Source: Plantago ovata (taxonomy: Eukaryota > Streptophyta > Magnoliopsida > Lamiales > Plantaginaceae). From it: a DNA stretch of 64,000 nt. Position numbers and translations under genes: made by a program. Shown here one piece after another: positions 1 through 11,470 of this stretch (the stretch's first letter is position 1; every line of letters begins with the position of its first letter). The notes under the pieces were generated by a model. That model ran no database searches. It was given only the letters and a program-made list of their open reading frames with translations, and had not been told where the DNA came from. The stretch spans positions 111,963,397 through 112,027,396 of the forward strand of contig CM051456.1 in assembly GCA_028274465.1 (NCBI GenBank), written 5' to 3'.

Positions 1-2263
1 TGGTAGGTGAACGTGTGTCGGTTATTTAAGTGCGTCTGTAGTAATTGTTGAGGTGTCAACTTGATCCACCCTTATTAGCTGGCTTGTCTATTTAATTATC
101 CAATAATATTTTATTGCTCAAATTGATGTTTTAACAATTTTATTAGTAAGAGTACTATTTTGATAAAGATTTGCTCCATATTTAGGACATAACTAACCAA
201 AATTAACAATTTTCGTACCACCACCTAACTTCAAAAAAACAACCACCCCTCCAGTCAGATGAAAAAGTTTGTAATTAGACATTAAAAAATTTGCCAATAA
301 TTTAATTATAACCTAAACCATATAGTTGTATCAGTTTAAAAAACATGCCATAACCAGTTACAAAAAAGTTCAGTTGTGGTTATGGTTATGATTTTTATAT
401 CGATGATTATGGTTACCGTCATATTTAATCACTTGAAAATTAGTGGTTAGGTTATTAATCAACCATTGCCAAGGGTACACAAAACCAATTAGTCTAATGT
501 GTGTAGAAAGTTCAGGCCTTCAGGGTAGATGATATAGTACTTCTCCTGTGTTTTAGTATCTTCATGAATAGTAAAAATAAGCTAATGAAGTACTCGTAAT
601 AATATTAAAGAATTTATTCTTATGGATATTTACAATTAATTGTAAGGGAAGGATAAAATATGACATAAAATATAGTATAATTTTTTTATATCTCTGTGTT
701 TAGTGTCACCTTATATCATTCACCTCATAAGGTGAAATTATTTTGATCGTTTGACTAAATAAATTTGTTTGATTAATGTCAATAAGATTACTGGTTTGAT
801 AAATTAATCTATGTAGTTTATTAAAATTAAGGTGACTGATTAATTACCAGTCACATTATCATCAGTTTTCAGTCACCTTCTTAGTTCGTTTTGCTAGACA
901 AACACTTCACCTTATCTTACCATTTGACAAAAATAAATATGTTTAGTCAACATTCATTTATTGATGATTTACTGGTGTGAGAAATTACTATCTATAACTA
1001 CAAGTCTACCACGAGTCATTTTATCAGCTACAATCTACCACTCCTAGTCATTTATATTATCAATTTATTTTACCAAAATAACACTTAGGGGTTTGAAACT
1101 TTGAATAATCACGTTAATTATTGGGTAGAATTGTGTTCCATGCTCTCTTGAATCTCGATCAGAGTCAGTCATCATCTATATGATGGTCACGTTGAATAAA
1201 TGAGTATTTTATTTGACAAACAAGCAGGCCGCACTTTGTATGCGAGGACGTAATTTTGTTACACACATGCTGATGGAGTGATGGGTTTGGCAAGGCAACT
1301 CAATTGGTCCGCTATCTTGTTTGGTTTGAATTTGATTGATTCTTGCTATTTTTCCCTTTCCCATTCATGATTCAACCATTTGCTTTTTGTTTCGCTTTTT
1401 GTTTCGTGTATTTTATTTATTCCATTATATAAAGTCTAAAGGTTAACGAAGAAATCTTATCCGCAATGACCGCTTATCTATGTGTAAATATATCATTTGC
1501 TGCATCACACGTAACGGCAATATTGTATATAGTACTTTATATATATGAATATGATGATAGGGTTATATATATTTCAGATATTTTTACTAGCTATATAGTA
1601 ATACTATAATGATTAATCTAAAATTAATTAATCTGAACTGAACTTATTTTGAAATATAAATTTTAACTAAACAAACTTAAACTTGAACTGAACTTAATTT
1701 ATTAGAACTGAACTGAACTTATTTGAACTGAACTGAATTTAATAAAACTGAAATTAAATTGAAACGAACATAAACTAAATTATTATTATTATTATGGTGA
1801 TCGGACATCATGATTCATGGCTATATGCTTTGTTAAAGAAATCGAACTGAATTGTATAACTCTAAACTAAATTTATCAAGGAAAATATTTTCTAGAGGAA
1901 AACAACATATTTTAACATAGTTTGAATCTAAACTTTTTAAAAACATCGATCCGACGCTTGAATCTAAACTTTTTGAACATCGATCCCACGCACCAACATA
2001 CTATATTTTTACATGGTTTCACAACATAAGTTTATCTAACTCAACACTGGTCACTGCCTTTCATAGAGGGAAAAAAAAATGAAAATCAAGGCATGCCACA
2101 AAATGCAGTTGTAAGTTGATTCACATTGCTTCTAAACTTCCAGTCTATTAGCTTATTACGTGAGTGTAGAGTTTACCCGGTGCGTATTCGGAAAGATAGC
2201 CGCTACGAATTACCCTTGTTATTCTAAAATTCTATTTTCAAAACATAAATTTAATTTAAGAAT
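1..2263. other. Intergenic AT-rich DNA, no gene seen
   Basis: No coding frame with recognisable protein similarity on either strand. Two repeat relics are visible. One at about 829-903 is built on AAGGTGACT and its complement AGTCACCTT and recurs near 19,468. The other, at about 1620-1770, is a run of degenerate AACTGAACTTA units with weaker relatives near 20,050 and 20,750. Both look like old non-autonomous transposon remains. Confidence 0.6.
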
Positions 2264-2265
2264 TA

Positions 2266-2512
2266 CTTCCTCCATTTCATTAGTAACTTCCTCTTCGGTC
2301 AATAGACTTTATATTTGACCGCACGTTACTCCTAAATTATACGATGCAATTCATTTTCAAAGTTATTTAATTAAAGTTCATAAGTTTGTAGTATTTTAAA
2401 TATTTTTTGAAATTATTTTTATTAATATAATTTAGGTGTAATATATAAGTCATACTTGACTGCAGTTGACCAAAGAAGAAGTTACTAATGTAATGTAATG
2501 AAACGGAGGAAG
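2266..2512. mobile_element. Stowaway-like MITE (247 bp)
   Basis: The left end reads CTTCCTCCATTTCATTAGTA. The right end read on the other strand starts CTTCCTCCGTTTCATTACA, so the termini are inverted repeats. Each end is bordered by the dinucleotide TA, the usual Tc1/mariner target duplication. The interior is AT-rich and non-coding. The TIR lettering follows the common plant Stowaway pattern (CTCCCTCCGT...) with one base change. Mobilisation would need a mariner-like transposase in trans. Confidence 0.7.
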
Positions 2513-2914
2513 TATATCACTCGATCCCAATAGTTATTACAGGTGATATAAGTTTATCCAATCATTATATATTTTTATTCATATATACTACTATAACTCA
2601 ATAATTCACCAGACGGCTTCATAACCGCACAGTATTAACAATTCCTGATCATAATCACGAGATCGACTGGCCATCCGTGTAATTTATTGAGTTTAAAGAT
2701 ATTAAGAGATAAAAGGATAAACATGAATTAGGTGTAACAATTAAGACTTTCCATCTAGACTTAGTTAAGACGTTTGATTAGTCACATCATTTATCCATTA
2801 TTTTAACCCTTAGTGTAACATTTACGCAACTCTTCATTTAGATAATAGTTAATCTGCATGACCAGAATATAGCATGAACTATGAACACTAGAACTTTCTT
2901 TTACGTTGTTCTAA

Positions 2915-3787
2915 GACCGTCCGCATTGGACGGCGTGGAGGGGCGGCTTCGGCTGCCGGCGTCACGACGCCGCGGCACCATGCCGCATCGGTTGCCGGAC
3001 GCTGTGGCAACAGCCACGGCGTCTGCAACTTCTTCATACCGCGTCGTTTATTTACTTTTCCCTCAACGGACAAAAACGGCTATAACTCGAAAAATAAAAA
3101 TGTAAAAATAAATAAAAATTACCAACGGCACTATTTTTTCGAGATCTATAAATAGAGACCAATCTCGGCTATGTTTGGAGCACCCCATCTCCAGCCCCCA
3201 TTTATCTCTTAATTAAACTCAAAATACACTCTTAACATCAAAACCCTCCTTAACCCTCCATTCTTTTGTCCGGTGAGATGGAGTTCAACGGTCAGCTTTA
3301 CACTCGTGAAACTCTTGCATATATGAAGTAATATTAACCGACAGATGCATAGCATCACCACGCATGAACGACTAACTTCAGACCTCATGGAACATATCTG
3401 GAGGTGTTAGTGATTGATTGTGCGAGCTTCATCAATCGTGTGTCTTATTTGTTTTAAATTTCATGCATTTTATGTTTGTGTGTTGTGTGGTTGTTGCATC
3501 TCAATTCGTTAGATTTTGTGTTTTAAATTTGATGTAAACTCGTTGTATAATGAGTATGATTCTGTGTTATGTGTTTAAATTTGATGTAAGTTATTTCAAA
3601 TAAACTATTAAATATATTTTGTGTTAATTTTAGTTCATATTATCATAATATAATAATTAAAAAAAAAAAAGCCACCTGCATGCCGCGACATCGTGTCCAC
3701 CAATGCAGAAACAAGCCACGATGCCGCGGCATGGAGGCAAAATAGTGCACCATGCCATGGCATGGGATGGCACCAATGCAAATGGTC
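2915..3787. mobile_element. PIF/Harbinger-like non-autonomous element (873 bp)
   Basis: The left terminus is GACCGTCCGCATTGGACGG. The right terminus read on the minus strand is GACCATTTGCATTGGTGCC. Both are flanked by the trinucleotide TAA (2912-2914 and 3788-3790), the target preference of PIF/Harbinger. The two ends are GC-rich and CpG-rich; the middle is AT-rich. Inside, a TATA-type motif (TATAAATAG near 3147) is followed by a short leader, which may be the surviving promoter of the parent element. No transposase or Myb-like ORF survives. Family assignment rests on TIR plus TSD. Confidence 0.72.
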
Positions 3788-4027
3788 TAAGTATGGACTA
3801 TCGATTTTGGAAGCTGGACTATATGGCGACTTCGAGGGTAATTCGTCCTTTCTTTCTAATTCGTCTAAAGTCTACAATGCGGGAGTGTCTTTGCACCTAA
3901 GTGATCGCTATGGTGCTAGGACCTGTAAAAAACTGAAGGGGGAGGTTAGGACTGCTATCCCGGTTTGTCAATGATTAATAAATCGGATGGACGGCTTTAC
4001 GTGTAGGGATTGAGAGTAGGTGTATAG

Positions 4028-4744
4028 TAGGGCTGCTCAAATGATCCGGATCCGTTGATTCGGTCCGTTTATCCGCATTTATGGATCGGATCAATCCAAT
4101 CCGTTGGCTGACGGATCGGATAACAGATTGCATTTTTTATGATCCGTGGATCATCCGTTACTATTATTTTTTCTTTTTTCTTTTCTTTTTTATATATAAG
4201 ACTATATATAGCAAAGGAAATGGAGTAAAAGTAAAACTCATATTTTTTAGTTATGTTTGTATCCCATATATATTAGTTGACTCATAAATAACTTGTTAGA
4301 TGCATATTTTGCATATCTTAAGATTTTGAGGTTGTTAGAAATATGTTTCTTCTTGTCTCCATCCCATGTATTTGTCGATTTGGTGATTCGGTATCTTAGA
4401 ATTTCGTCTACAATGGAGCAAGTACATATTGAGTATATGTTTATGTCCTTTTTACGGACATTTTAAGTTCACATTTAACATATTATTTTCGGATATTTGA
4501 ACTCAAACTTCTGTAGCTATCGTTTTATAATTTTACACCATAATTTATTTTACAAAAAACATTGAAAAATAAAAAGAGCGGATAACGGATCGAACTTGGA
4601 TTTATCCGTATCCGTACGGATCGATCCGCAATTCGATCCGTCCAGAACGGATCGGGTCACGGATTGAATTTTTTATGATCCGTTTGACCGGATATCCGGT
4701 CAAACGGATTGGATCGATCCGTATCCGGTCCGTGCGCAGCCTTA
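4028..4744. mobile_element. hAT-like non-autonomous element (717 bp), TSD GTGTATAG
   Basis: The termini are TAGGGCTGCTCA (left) and TAAGGCTGCGCA (right, minus strand). They are flanked by a perfect 8-bp direct repeat GTGTATAG at 4020-4027 and 4745-4752. An 8-bp duplication and a TA(G/A)GGCTG end are typical of plant hAT elements. Both subterminal regions are crowded with GGATCCG/CGGATC motifs in both orientations, probably transposase binding sites, including a perfect 32-bp palindrome at 4678-4709 centred on GATATC. The AT-rich centre has no credible ORF. Confidence 0.8.
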
Positions 4745-4799
4745 GTGTATAGTTACATTGGGGAAACAAATGAGCATCCCTTTTATACTTATAATATTT

Positions 4800-5370
4800 T
4801 ATTGTCAATTTTTGTAGGATTGTGACAAGTCTGACGCTAAGATTGAACCTTCCTTAGGTTAAAGCCCATTTGAAGGATTCATGGGCTTGGCTTAACACTC
4901 AGGTTAGGGTTTAGGAGGGCATACTTGTCATTTCGTGACCAAGAGAAGCTTCTTTCTTGAACGTCGTTCTTGCCTTGGTTCGACCAAGACGTACTCGGCC
5001 CCATCTTAGTCTCTCTTGGTACGAGGAGACTTCTCTCGTGCCTCGTACTGTCGATCCTTGTCGTAAGGGTTTGAGGCCCGACCTATGCTGATCGGTCCCT
5101 ACAAGGGTATACTTGGTCTGCCCTATCAGGTAGGTCAGACCATACATAGTTACTTGGTTCGTTGCCCGAGCAACTATATATATGTTTTATGTTGGATTCC
5201 CCTAACTTATTGATAGTTTGGGCCTTCCTGGGGTCGCCCCTTAATACTTGCCCGGACATGGTGCTGGTCGGCCCGTACGTAGGTGACATACCTACACCTA
5301 CTGGTCGGACCATGGAGCTTTAAGGCGCTCTTAGGACGTCCCAATTCGTAAATACGGGTTGGACATATTT
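4800..5370. repeat. Unidentified GC-richer segment, possible LTR or retroelement relic
   Basis: This block is clearly richer in G and C than its flanks and contains short inverted motifs such as GGTCAGACC and GGTCGGACC. No protein similarity is visible in any frame, and the short frames here look like chance openings. It could be part of a solo LTR, but I could not define both boundaries or a target duplication. Confidence 0.3.
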
Positions 5371-5675
5371 TGACACTAACAGTGACACCTTTTTTAGTCC
5401 AATTTTATTTGTGAGGTGGTAGAATGTAGAGTGTAATTACTTACTCTCACCTCAACGTATTATAAAATTTTACTCACTTTCTTTTTATATATTTTGTAGT
5501 TATTGTTGAAAGTCAAATCATAGCGATGTAATCTGTGTTACATCAACGACAATCTGTCTCCAAGGATAAAAATATACTCTTAGGCGATTAAAGAGCACTC
5601 CAAAGTCAAATCTCGTGAACTTATTTTAAAATATGATTAAGTGTAAAGTGAGCAAAGAGGGAGAAAAAAGATGTA

Positions 5676-5927
5676 CTCCCTACGTCCCAGAACAATTGCA
5701 CCATTTGCTTTTGGACACAGAAAATAAAAAGAAGAGTTAAGTATTGAATCATATAGCCAGTGGGGGTTGATTTTACTTTATTTTGGATTAGTGGCTACAT
5801 AAATGTGTTGATGGAATATAAAATTATTAATTATAAACTTTCTAAATATGCCAAATAAATGAAATAGTGCAACTCTAACATGACGCCCAAAATGGCAAAA
5901 TAGTGCAACTGTTCTGGTACGGGGGAT
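5676..5927. mobile_element. Stowaway MITE (about 252 bp)
   Basis: The left end CTCCCTACGTCCCAGAACA pairs with the right end, which read on the minus strand is ATCCCCCGTACCAGAACA. The matching inner parts (GTTGCACTATTTTG against ATTGCACCATTTGC) extend the inverted repeat to over 30 bp. TA borders both sides. This is the classic plant Stowaway lettering. The interior is non-coding. Confidence 0.8.
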
Positions 5928-6655
5928 TATTACCTGTAATTGCAAGTGTGGTTGACAAAATGAATTTTTTATCTATTGCCAAATTTATCATTTTCCAAGT
6001 GTTACGGTAGTTTTTTTGAAACGACAAATGTAACTATCCACTCCTTTTTTCAAGTGTTACTAACCTTCACCAAAGTGTCCTAAGACGAATTGATAAATTC
6101 AATAGTACATTTTAAGGGAAGTGTCCATTCATAAAAACTACCAAAATAACTGCCAAAAATCCCTTCGTTGTCTCAATATGATGTCTATGTCCTAAAAATA
6201 CTCATATGATTTTTTAGATTATCTGCGTATTCCTTTCTTATATGTTTTCTTAGATATAATGGCTTTTTACATATAGTACCCTTCCTAGTCCTTTGTATTA
6301 CAGATAGACCTTCGTTAGTCAAACAATTACATCCACATCCCTCACTAGTCGATTTAATTACATGCAGACCCACGATCTTGACTTTTGGCGAACTAAATCA
6401 ATGAAATACATTTTTACCCTTGGCCAAATATTCAACTTTGACCGTGACCAAACAGCTCCAATTTTCATTTATTACACATTTGCCTCAAATCTTTTTAATT
6501 TCACCAATTTGACACTTATTAATTCAACATAAGGCATATAACTTTTTTAAATTTCAAAATTGCCTCAAATATTATTGCAAACTGAACCCTAATAATTTTA
6601 AACCTTAAAATTAACCCAAAAGAATTTTAAAAAAATAATAAAAAAATAATTAAAT
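5928..6655. other. Intergenic DNA without a recognised gene
   Basis: AT-rich sequence with short pyrimidine-rich repeats of the form 'tagtc..ttaattacat..agaccc' near 6280-6400. These look like a degenerate tandem repeat or the edge of the palindromic element that follows. No gene is seen. Confidence 0.45.
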
Positions 6656-6659
6656 AAGA

Positions 6660-6915
6660 GCTTTACAGCTCGCCGGCCGGAGCTGTACAGCTCCGACCTG
6701 ATCGGAGTTGTACAGCTCCGTTCAGAGCGGAGCTGTAAAGCTCCTGTAAAGAGCTTTACAGCTCCGCTAGCTCCGCTCTGAATGGAGCTGTACAGCTCCG
6801 ATCAAGTCGGAGCTGTAAAGCTCCAACTAGATTGGAGCTGTCAGCTCCGACTAGATCGGAGCTTTACAGCTCCAATCTGAACGGATCTACACAACTCCGA
6901 CCAGATCGGAGCTTG
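6660..6915. repeat. Cluster of about eight GGAGCTGTACAGCTCC-type palindromes
   Basis: The perfect 16-bp palindrome GGAGCTGTACAGCTCC at about 6679-6694 recurs with small changes near 6705, 6729, 6748, 6784, 6808, 6833 and 6857. The copies are joined by GATC-containing spacers such as GATCGGA and GATCAAGTCGGA. Because each unit is self-complementary, the whole block can fold into many alternative hairpins. It is probably the subterminal part of a foldback-type or hAT/Mutator-type non-autonomous element. I could not find bounding TIRs or a TSD. Confidence 0.6.
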
Positions 6916-6928
6916 ATCTGAACGAGAT

Positions 6929-7220
6929 TAGCTAGTTTCAACTTGTTTCGGTCATTTTTAGCTAGTTTCAACCATTTTTAGCTAGTTTCAGCCATTTTTA
7001 GCTAGTTTCAGTGGCTGAAACTAACTTCCGGATGTCTAATTTGATATTAAATCCAGTTGAGCGAGATTTTGAGGTCCATTTATGTAGGCGGATTTAAAAA
7101 ATCTTCATTAAATTCAGTTTAGCGAGTTTTTGAGGTCCATTTTAGCTAGTTTCAGTGGCTGAAACTAGTTTCCGAATGCCCAATTTGCTATTAAATCCAA
7201 TTGAACGAGATTTTGAGGTC
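6929..7220. repeat. Short dispersed repeats: GCTAGTTTCAG and CGAGATTTTGAGGTCC units
   Basis: 'TTTTTAGCTAGTTTCA' occurs several times between about 6957 and 7155. The palindromic stretch GTTTCAGTGGCTGAAAC is seen twice (about 7004 and 7147). A unit 'aaatccagttgagcgagattttgaggtcc' or close variant occurs three times (about 7052, 7113 and 7194). The block is a duplicated non-coding repeat directly after the palindrome cluster and may belong to the same element. Confidence 0.55.
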
Positions 7221-8526
7221 CGGAAGCTTAGTAAGTAGCGAGCATTTGGTAACTAATGTTTTAAAGTGGCTTTATTTGCAATTAGTTGTTGTTTATAATT
7301 TATATGTGTATTTTTCCCTAGACCAAATAATTACCCACATTATATTAACTTTAAAAAATTATTTTAAAAGTAAGTGTAAACAATTAAAGACAAAACAAAA
7401 AGGGATAATTAATTTGCAAGGGTGATGGCGTATGCATAACAAACAGGCTTACTGCACCGCATGGCAAGAGATGAATGCTCGCTCGAGGTTAGTTGGTACA
7501 TACATGACGGTTGGGCTGGTCTTGAATAGCGTGCAGTGGATCGGATTAGATTAGATAATAAAAAACCTAGTTGCCATTTGTTGTTGGACCAAGTAACCTT
7601 TCATAATGTACACGACTACAAGTATTTGGCACCATGCTCGTGAGTGTAACTCACATGAATCTCCTACTCACTGTCACTCGTGTATATTTTCCCGAATATA
7701 CCGTTTCCTCTTAATCTTATTTAACCTCAAACCACCCCCAATAACATTCGTGATAAAATTCAAACTTGGCCAGAAGTTTGAGCGGATGATGATGATGAGA
7801 TGCCAAATTTAACTTTTATACTACCTTTGCAATTAGTAGTCGATTTTAACCTCCATGGAGTACAATTCGAATGTAAATTTAATATGTATGAAATTTATTT
7901 TAACGTTGATTTGATGTGATTTAAAAACTATGAATACCATTCAAATAGTGAGGCATTGAATTTAATTATTAATTTATATTAATCTTCCATACTTAGATCT
8001 ACAATCTTTCGAAACAAATCTATGATTATTATCTTTGTCTATAATGCTCTATGTTATGTTCGTATGACTCCCAAAATTCAAAATTTTCACTTAATTTCAA
8101 ACTAACAAGGAGTACTCCGTTTAAAAAATAAATAAAAAATTAAGATACACATATTAAAGAAATGATTGAATTTGATTACTTTATTATAAAAAGAAGAAAG
8201 CTACCTTGAAGTTCTAATATTAAATACTGTAAATAACCTTAAAGTGTAAAAGAGGCAGTCAACATTGAAATTAATATTATATTAATAAGAAACCTTAAAA
8301 CATCATTTTTAAAAACAAGTGAAAAATAATTAAATATTACTTCGCATTCTTTAAACGAAGGGAGGGAATAATTTTGTAATTAACTTTTATGGTACCAGAT
8401 AACAAGAGTATGCTAAAAGATTCACAATATTGTTATGTGTGTGGGTGTGACAAAAAGTAGGAATATTTTTACTAAACTTTGGGGACCCTAAGAAAAAATG
8501 GAATATATATAATGCATTAAAAATTA
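7221..8526. other. Intergenic AT-rich DNA
   Basis: No recognisable gene on either strand. Short open frames here have low-complexity AT-driven composition and no similarity I recognise. Confidence 0.5.
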
Positions 8527-8682
8527 CTTCCTCCATCTTACCAAAGCTTCCCATTTGAAAATTTGAAATTTTGTTGACTTTTATCTCATAATAATTATGA
8601 ATCATGCCGAAAATGTAATTTACGAAATTATTTTTTAAAATATAATCATTACATTTTCAATCGGGGAGTGGGATGGAGGAAG
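8527..8682. mobile_element. Short MITE (about 156 bp), Stowaway-like
   Basis: The left end CTTCCTCCATC and the right end GATGGAGGAAG are exact inverted complements. Each is bordered by TA (8525-8526 and 8683-8684). The interior is AT-rich and non-coding. The short TIR makes the family call less certain than for the element at 5676. Confidence 0.6.
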
Positions 8683-8699
8683 TAATTTTTTCAACCGTA

Positions 8700-10940
8700 T
8701 CGTGCAGGTAACAAATTGAACTTGATCTCATTGCACTTTTAGTCCATCAAAAAGTACTTTTTTTCAACCGTATCTTTAAATTTTACGATGAAAAATTGAA
8801 CTCTCCCGCACTTTTAATTCATTAAAAAAGGTACTTTTTTGCAACCGTATTTTTTTTATGGTAACAAATTTAAAGCACCAACCACTTTCAACTTTCAAGT
8901 AGATGAATTACGCATAAAACAGGGTAGCTAGGCCACTATCCAAATAATTTATGTGGATTATTACCGAGACATTATTTGTAGTTATGGTGTCTCAATCAAC
9001 TAGATAATTCTCACGTCGCCAGGAAGATTCACCACGTGATAATCCAATGAACAATTATATATGAGCACAACTCAAACTTGATATCAGAGATATCATGATT
9101 AACCCCATATTATTCGTTTTTTTTTTGGAATAGTTAAAATTTTATTAATAATAGATAAAAGTTACAAGTACAAAGAACGGTGCATAAGAGATGCACAAGA
9201 AAGAGTATCCAAATTAACCACGAACTCGACTCACACAAAGAGAATCATAAAATTCTTAGTAGTTAATTAATGTTAGCTTAATGTAATTCTTACCTAATAG
9301 TATCAAATTATGGATCAATGCCAATCAACCTCCTTTAGAGTTTAAAAGATGTTAGCTACCACGCGGCACCATAATTATATTGGCCTCCTTAAGTAATCAG
9401 AAGTTATATATTTATAGTTTGACAGATGTTATAAATTTATAGGGATATTGATTTTAGTACCTAAGTGTTGGCTCTAATAACAAAATGAACCATCTTATGT
9501 TAATAATTACATTTTAGTCCATGGTCAACGCAAATTCACTATTCAAAAATTGGGTTTTGATGGATCCAAACAGACCTTAGTGTTTTCAAATAGAAAAAGA
9601 GAAGTTTTTTTTTCCCTTTTCTTCTTGTTCCTTTTTCTTTTTTCCTTTTATCATTTTCTTTTTCAATTCTTCTTCTTCTCCGGCACTGGAGCAAGCTCCG
9701 ACGATCGGAGCTTGCTCCGGTACAAGAGCTCTAGAGAAGAAAAAGGGAATTTAATTTTTAAATTTTTTGAAAATAAATTTTTTGAATTATTTTTTCTATT
9801 AAAAATATTTAGTTTTCTTAAGTCATGTTTGGTTGGGAGGTGACTTAAGTGCTGGTCAACTCAAATAGACTAAAATGTAATTGAGTTTGGACTAAAATGT
9901 AATTGTTGACAACATATGAATTATTTTTAGAATGATCTTCATAACATGGCCAAAAAATCAATTTTCTATAAATTTATAATTGTGGATAAAATTTATTTAC
10001 GGATGAAGACTTGGATTAGCTTATACCAGTTCGATGGTCCATGCGGCTATGGGACCTCCTAACGCAGGATATTGACCCAGTGGGTATGGAGAATGGTGGC
10101 ATAATATCTTCTACTAATTAGGGATCTTCTACTAATTGGACTCTTAGCGACTAAACCTATGTATATGTACTGTATATAGATATGATGTAACAGGATCGGA
10201 CCGGTAGGGAACCGGGTTGAGCTTTCCAAGTTGTCATCGTTTACTCTCATGAGTGATGATTATCATATGATAGGTTTATGGACTACAATATGAACTCAAC
10301 GGTCACCAACACACATGCATGGTGATCGGCAAGTCTCGAAAATGGGTCGGGTTTATATTCGAACCCGTTTAATACATGTTCATTGTGTGTCGATTGAACA
10401 CATGTCGAATGTGAGAAAAAATTCAGTCTGATTTCATCTTTGATTTAAGTTTTAAGCAGTCATGCACATACATTCGCACAAAAAATTATGAATTTCTCTA
10501 CGGAAAAAAAATTGTTCAGATAGTGATATTGCACTATAGTGCACGATATGTTTTTAGACTAAAAAAACACGACTTACAGTGCAGTGCAGTGCAGGTTACG
10601 CTCTCTCATTAGTCATTAGTACCACAAAATTATTCAAAGCGAAAAACAATTGGTTTGGAATTTTGGATTTAAGAGTACTTGTAATTGTCGTTGGGCTAGT
10701 AGTCTCTTTAAGGTAGGGCCGCTAGCTAGTTATTTTGGACCGATAAGACTTTCTCTCGAAACCAAATCATGGGCCTTAGCATATGGATCGGTCTTGTTCG
10801 TAACAATTGGACTTCCCGTCATGGTTCAACAATAGTTGGTAGTAGCAGGATTGCTAAAACAAGATTATATTTTGAAATGCAAATGAGATTACTATTAGTT
10901 TTCTTTTGGTTTTGAGAGGACAATAATGTTATTGCTAACT
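8700..10940. other. Intergenic DNA with one hairpin and a possible LINE tail
   Basis: No gene recognised. A perfect GGAGCAAGCTCC-based hairpin lies at 9688-9718 (arms GGAGCAAGCTCCG and CGGAGCTTGCTCC), similar in style to the cluster at 6660. A T-run at about 9117-9127 followed by ATAGTTAAAATTTTATTAAT looks like the poly(A) end of a minus-strand retroposon, but no coding part could be read behind it. Confidence 0.45.
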
Positions 10941-11470
10941 TTTTCTTTTTCTTTTTCTTTTTTTTTTTTGTTAAAAAGGATTTTTATTACTTAGAGTCCA
11001 TCAAAATTCAGAAAAGGTACAACTGATGGGGAGGTAAATTCCCAAGTATCCCGTCCCCTAATTCTCGACTATCTAGTCTAGACATCATATCCGCACACAT
11101 TTTGGCAGACCGCCTTATTCACTTAACTCCAAGTTGCCAAGATTGTTTCAATAGCTCCTTGCACTTAGCCCGTCTGTCTTGCACAAATGGGTCATCGTCT
11201 ATTTCTTCTTCTCCCATAAGCATCTTAGACATATACAATAACAACGAGTCTGTATCCACATGCACTTTGGGATATCGACGTTCCCATGCAAATTGGAGTA
11301 CAGTGAAGAGGCTTCAGATTCGGCTTGACTCACGAAAGGAGATAGGAGGCGCTGGCGATATCCCCAAATCCAATCTCCACTAGAGTTGCGCAGTAGGCCA
11401 ACGACCGATCCACGGTTCTGGGAGGTGAGTAAACTTCCATCGGGGTTTAACTTTACCCATCTGGATCAGG
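10941..11470 (-). mobile_element. 5'-truncated L1-type LINE: RNase H domain relic plus poly(A)
   Basis: A T-rich tract at about 10941-10969 is the poly(A) tail of an element lying on the minus strand. Reading leftward from about 11,460 on that strand gives a degenerate RNase H-like domain as found at the 3' end of plant L1 ORF2. It opens with W-V-K-L-N-P-D-G-S, then VGLLRNSSGDWIWGY, and after a frameshift VDTDSLLLYM, which matches the usual 'D-S' active-site stretch. Stops and frameshifts show it is dead. 5' truncation is normal for LINE insertions. Confidence 0.65.

Noticed and set aside
3693-3974. 93-codon frame near the right end of the Harbinger-like element
   Set aside because: It crosses the element boundary at 3,787 and has no similarity to a transposase; the GC-rich TIR alone keeps it open.
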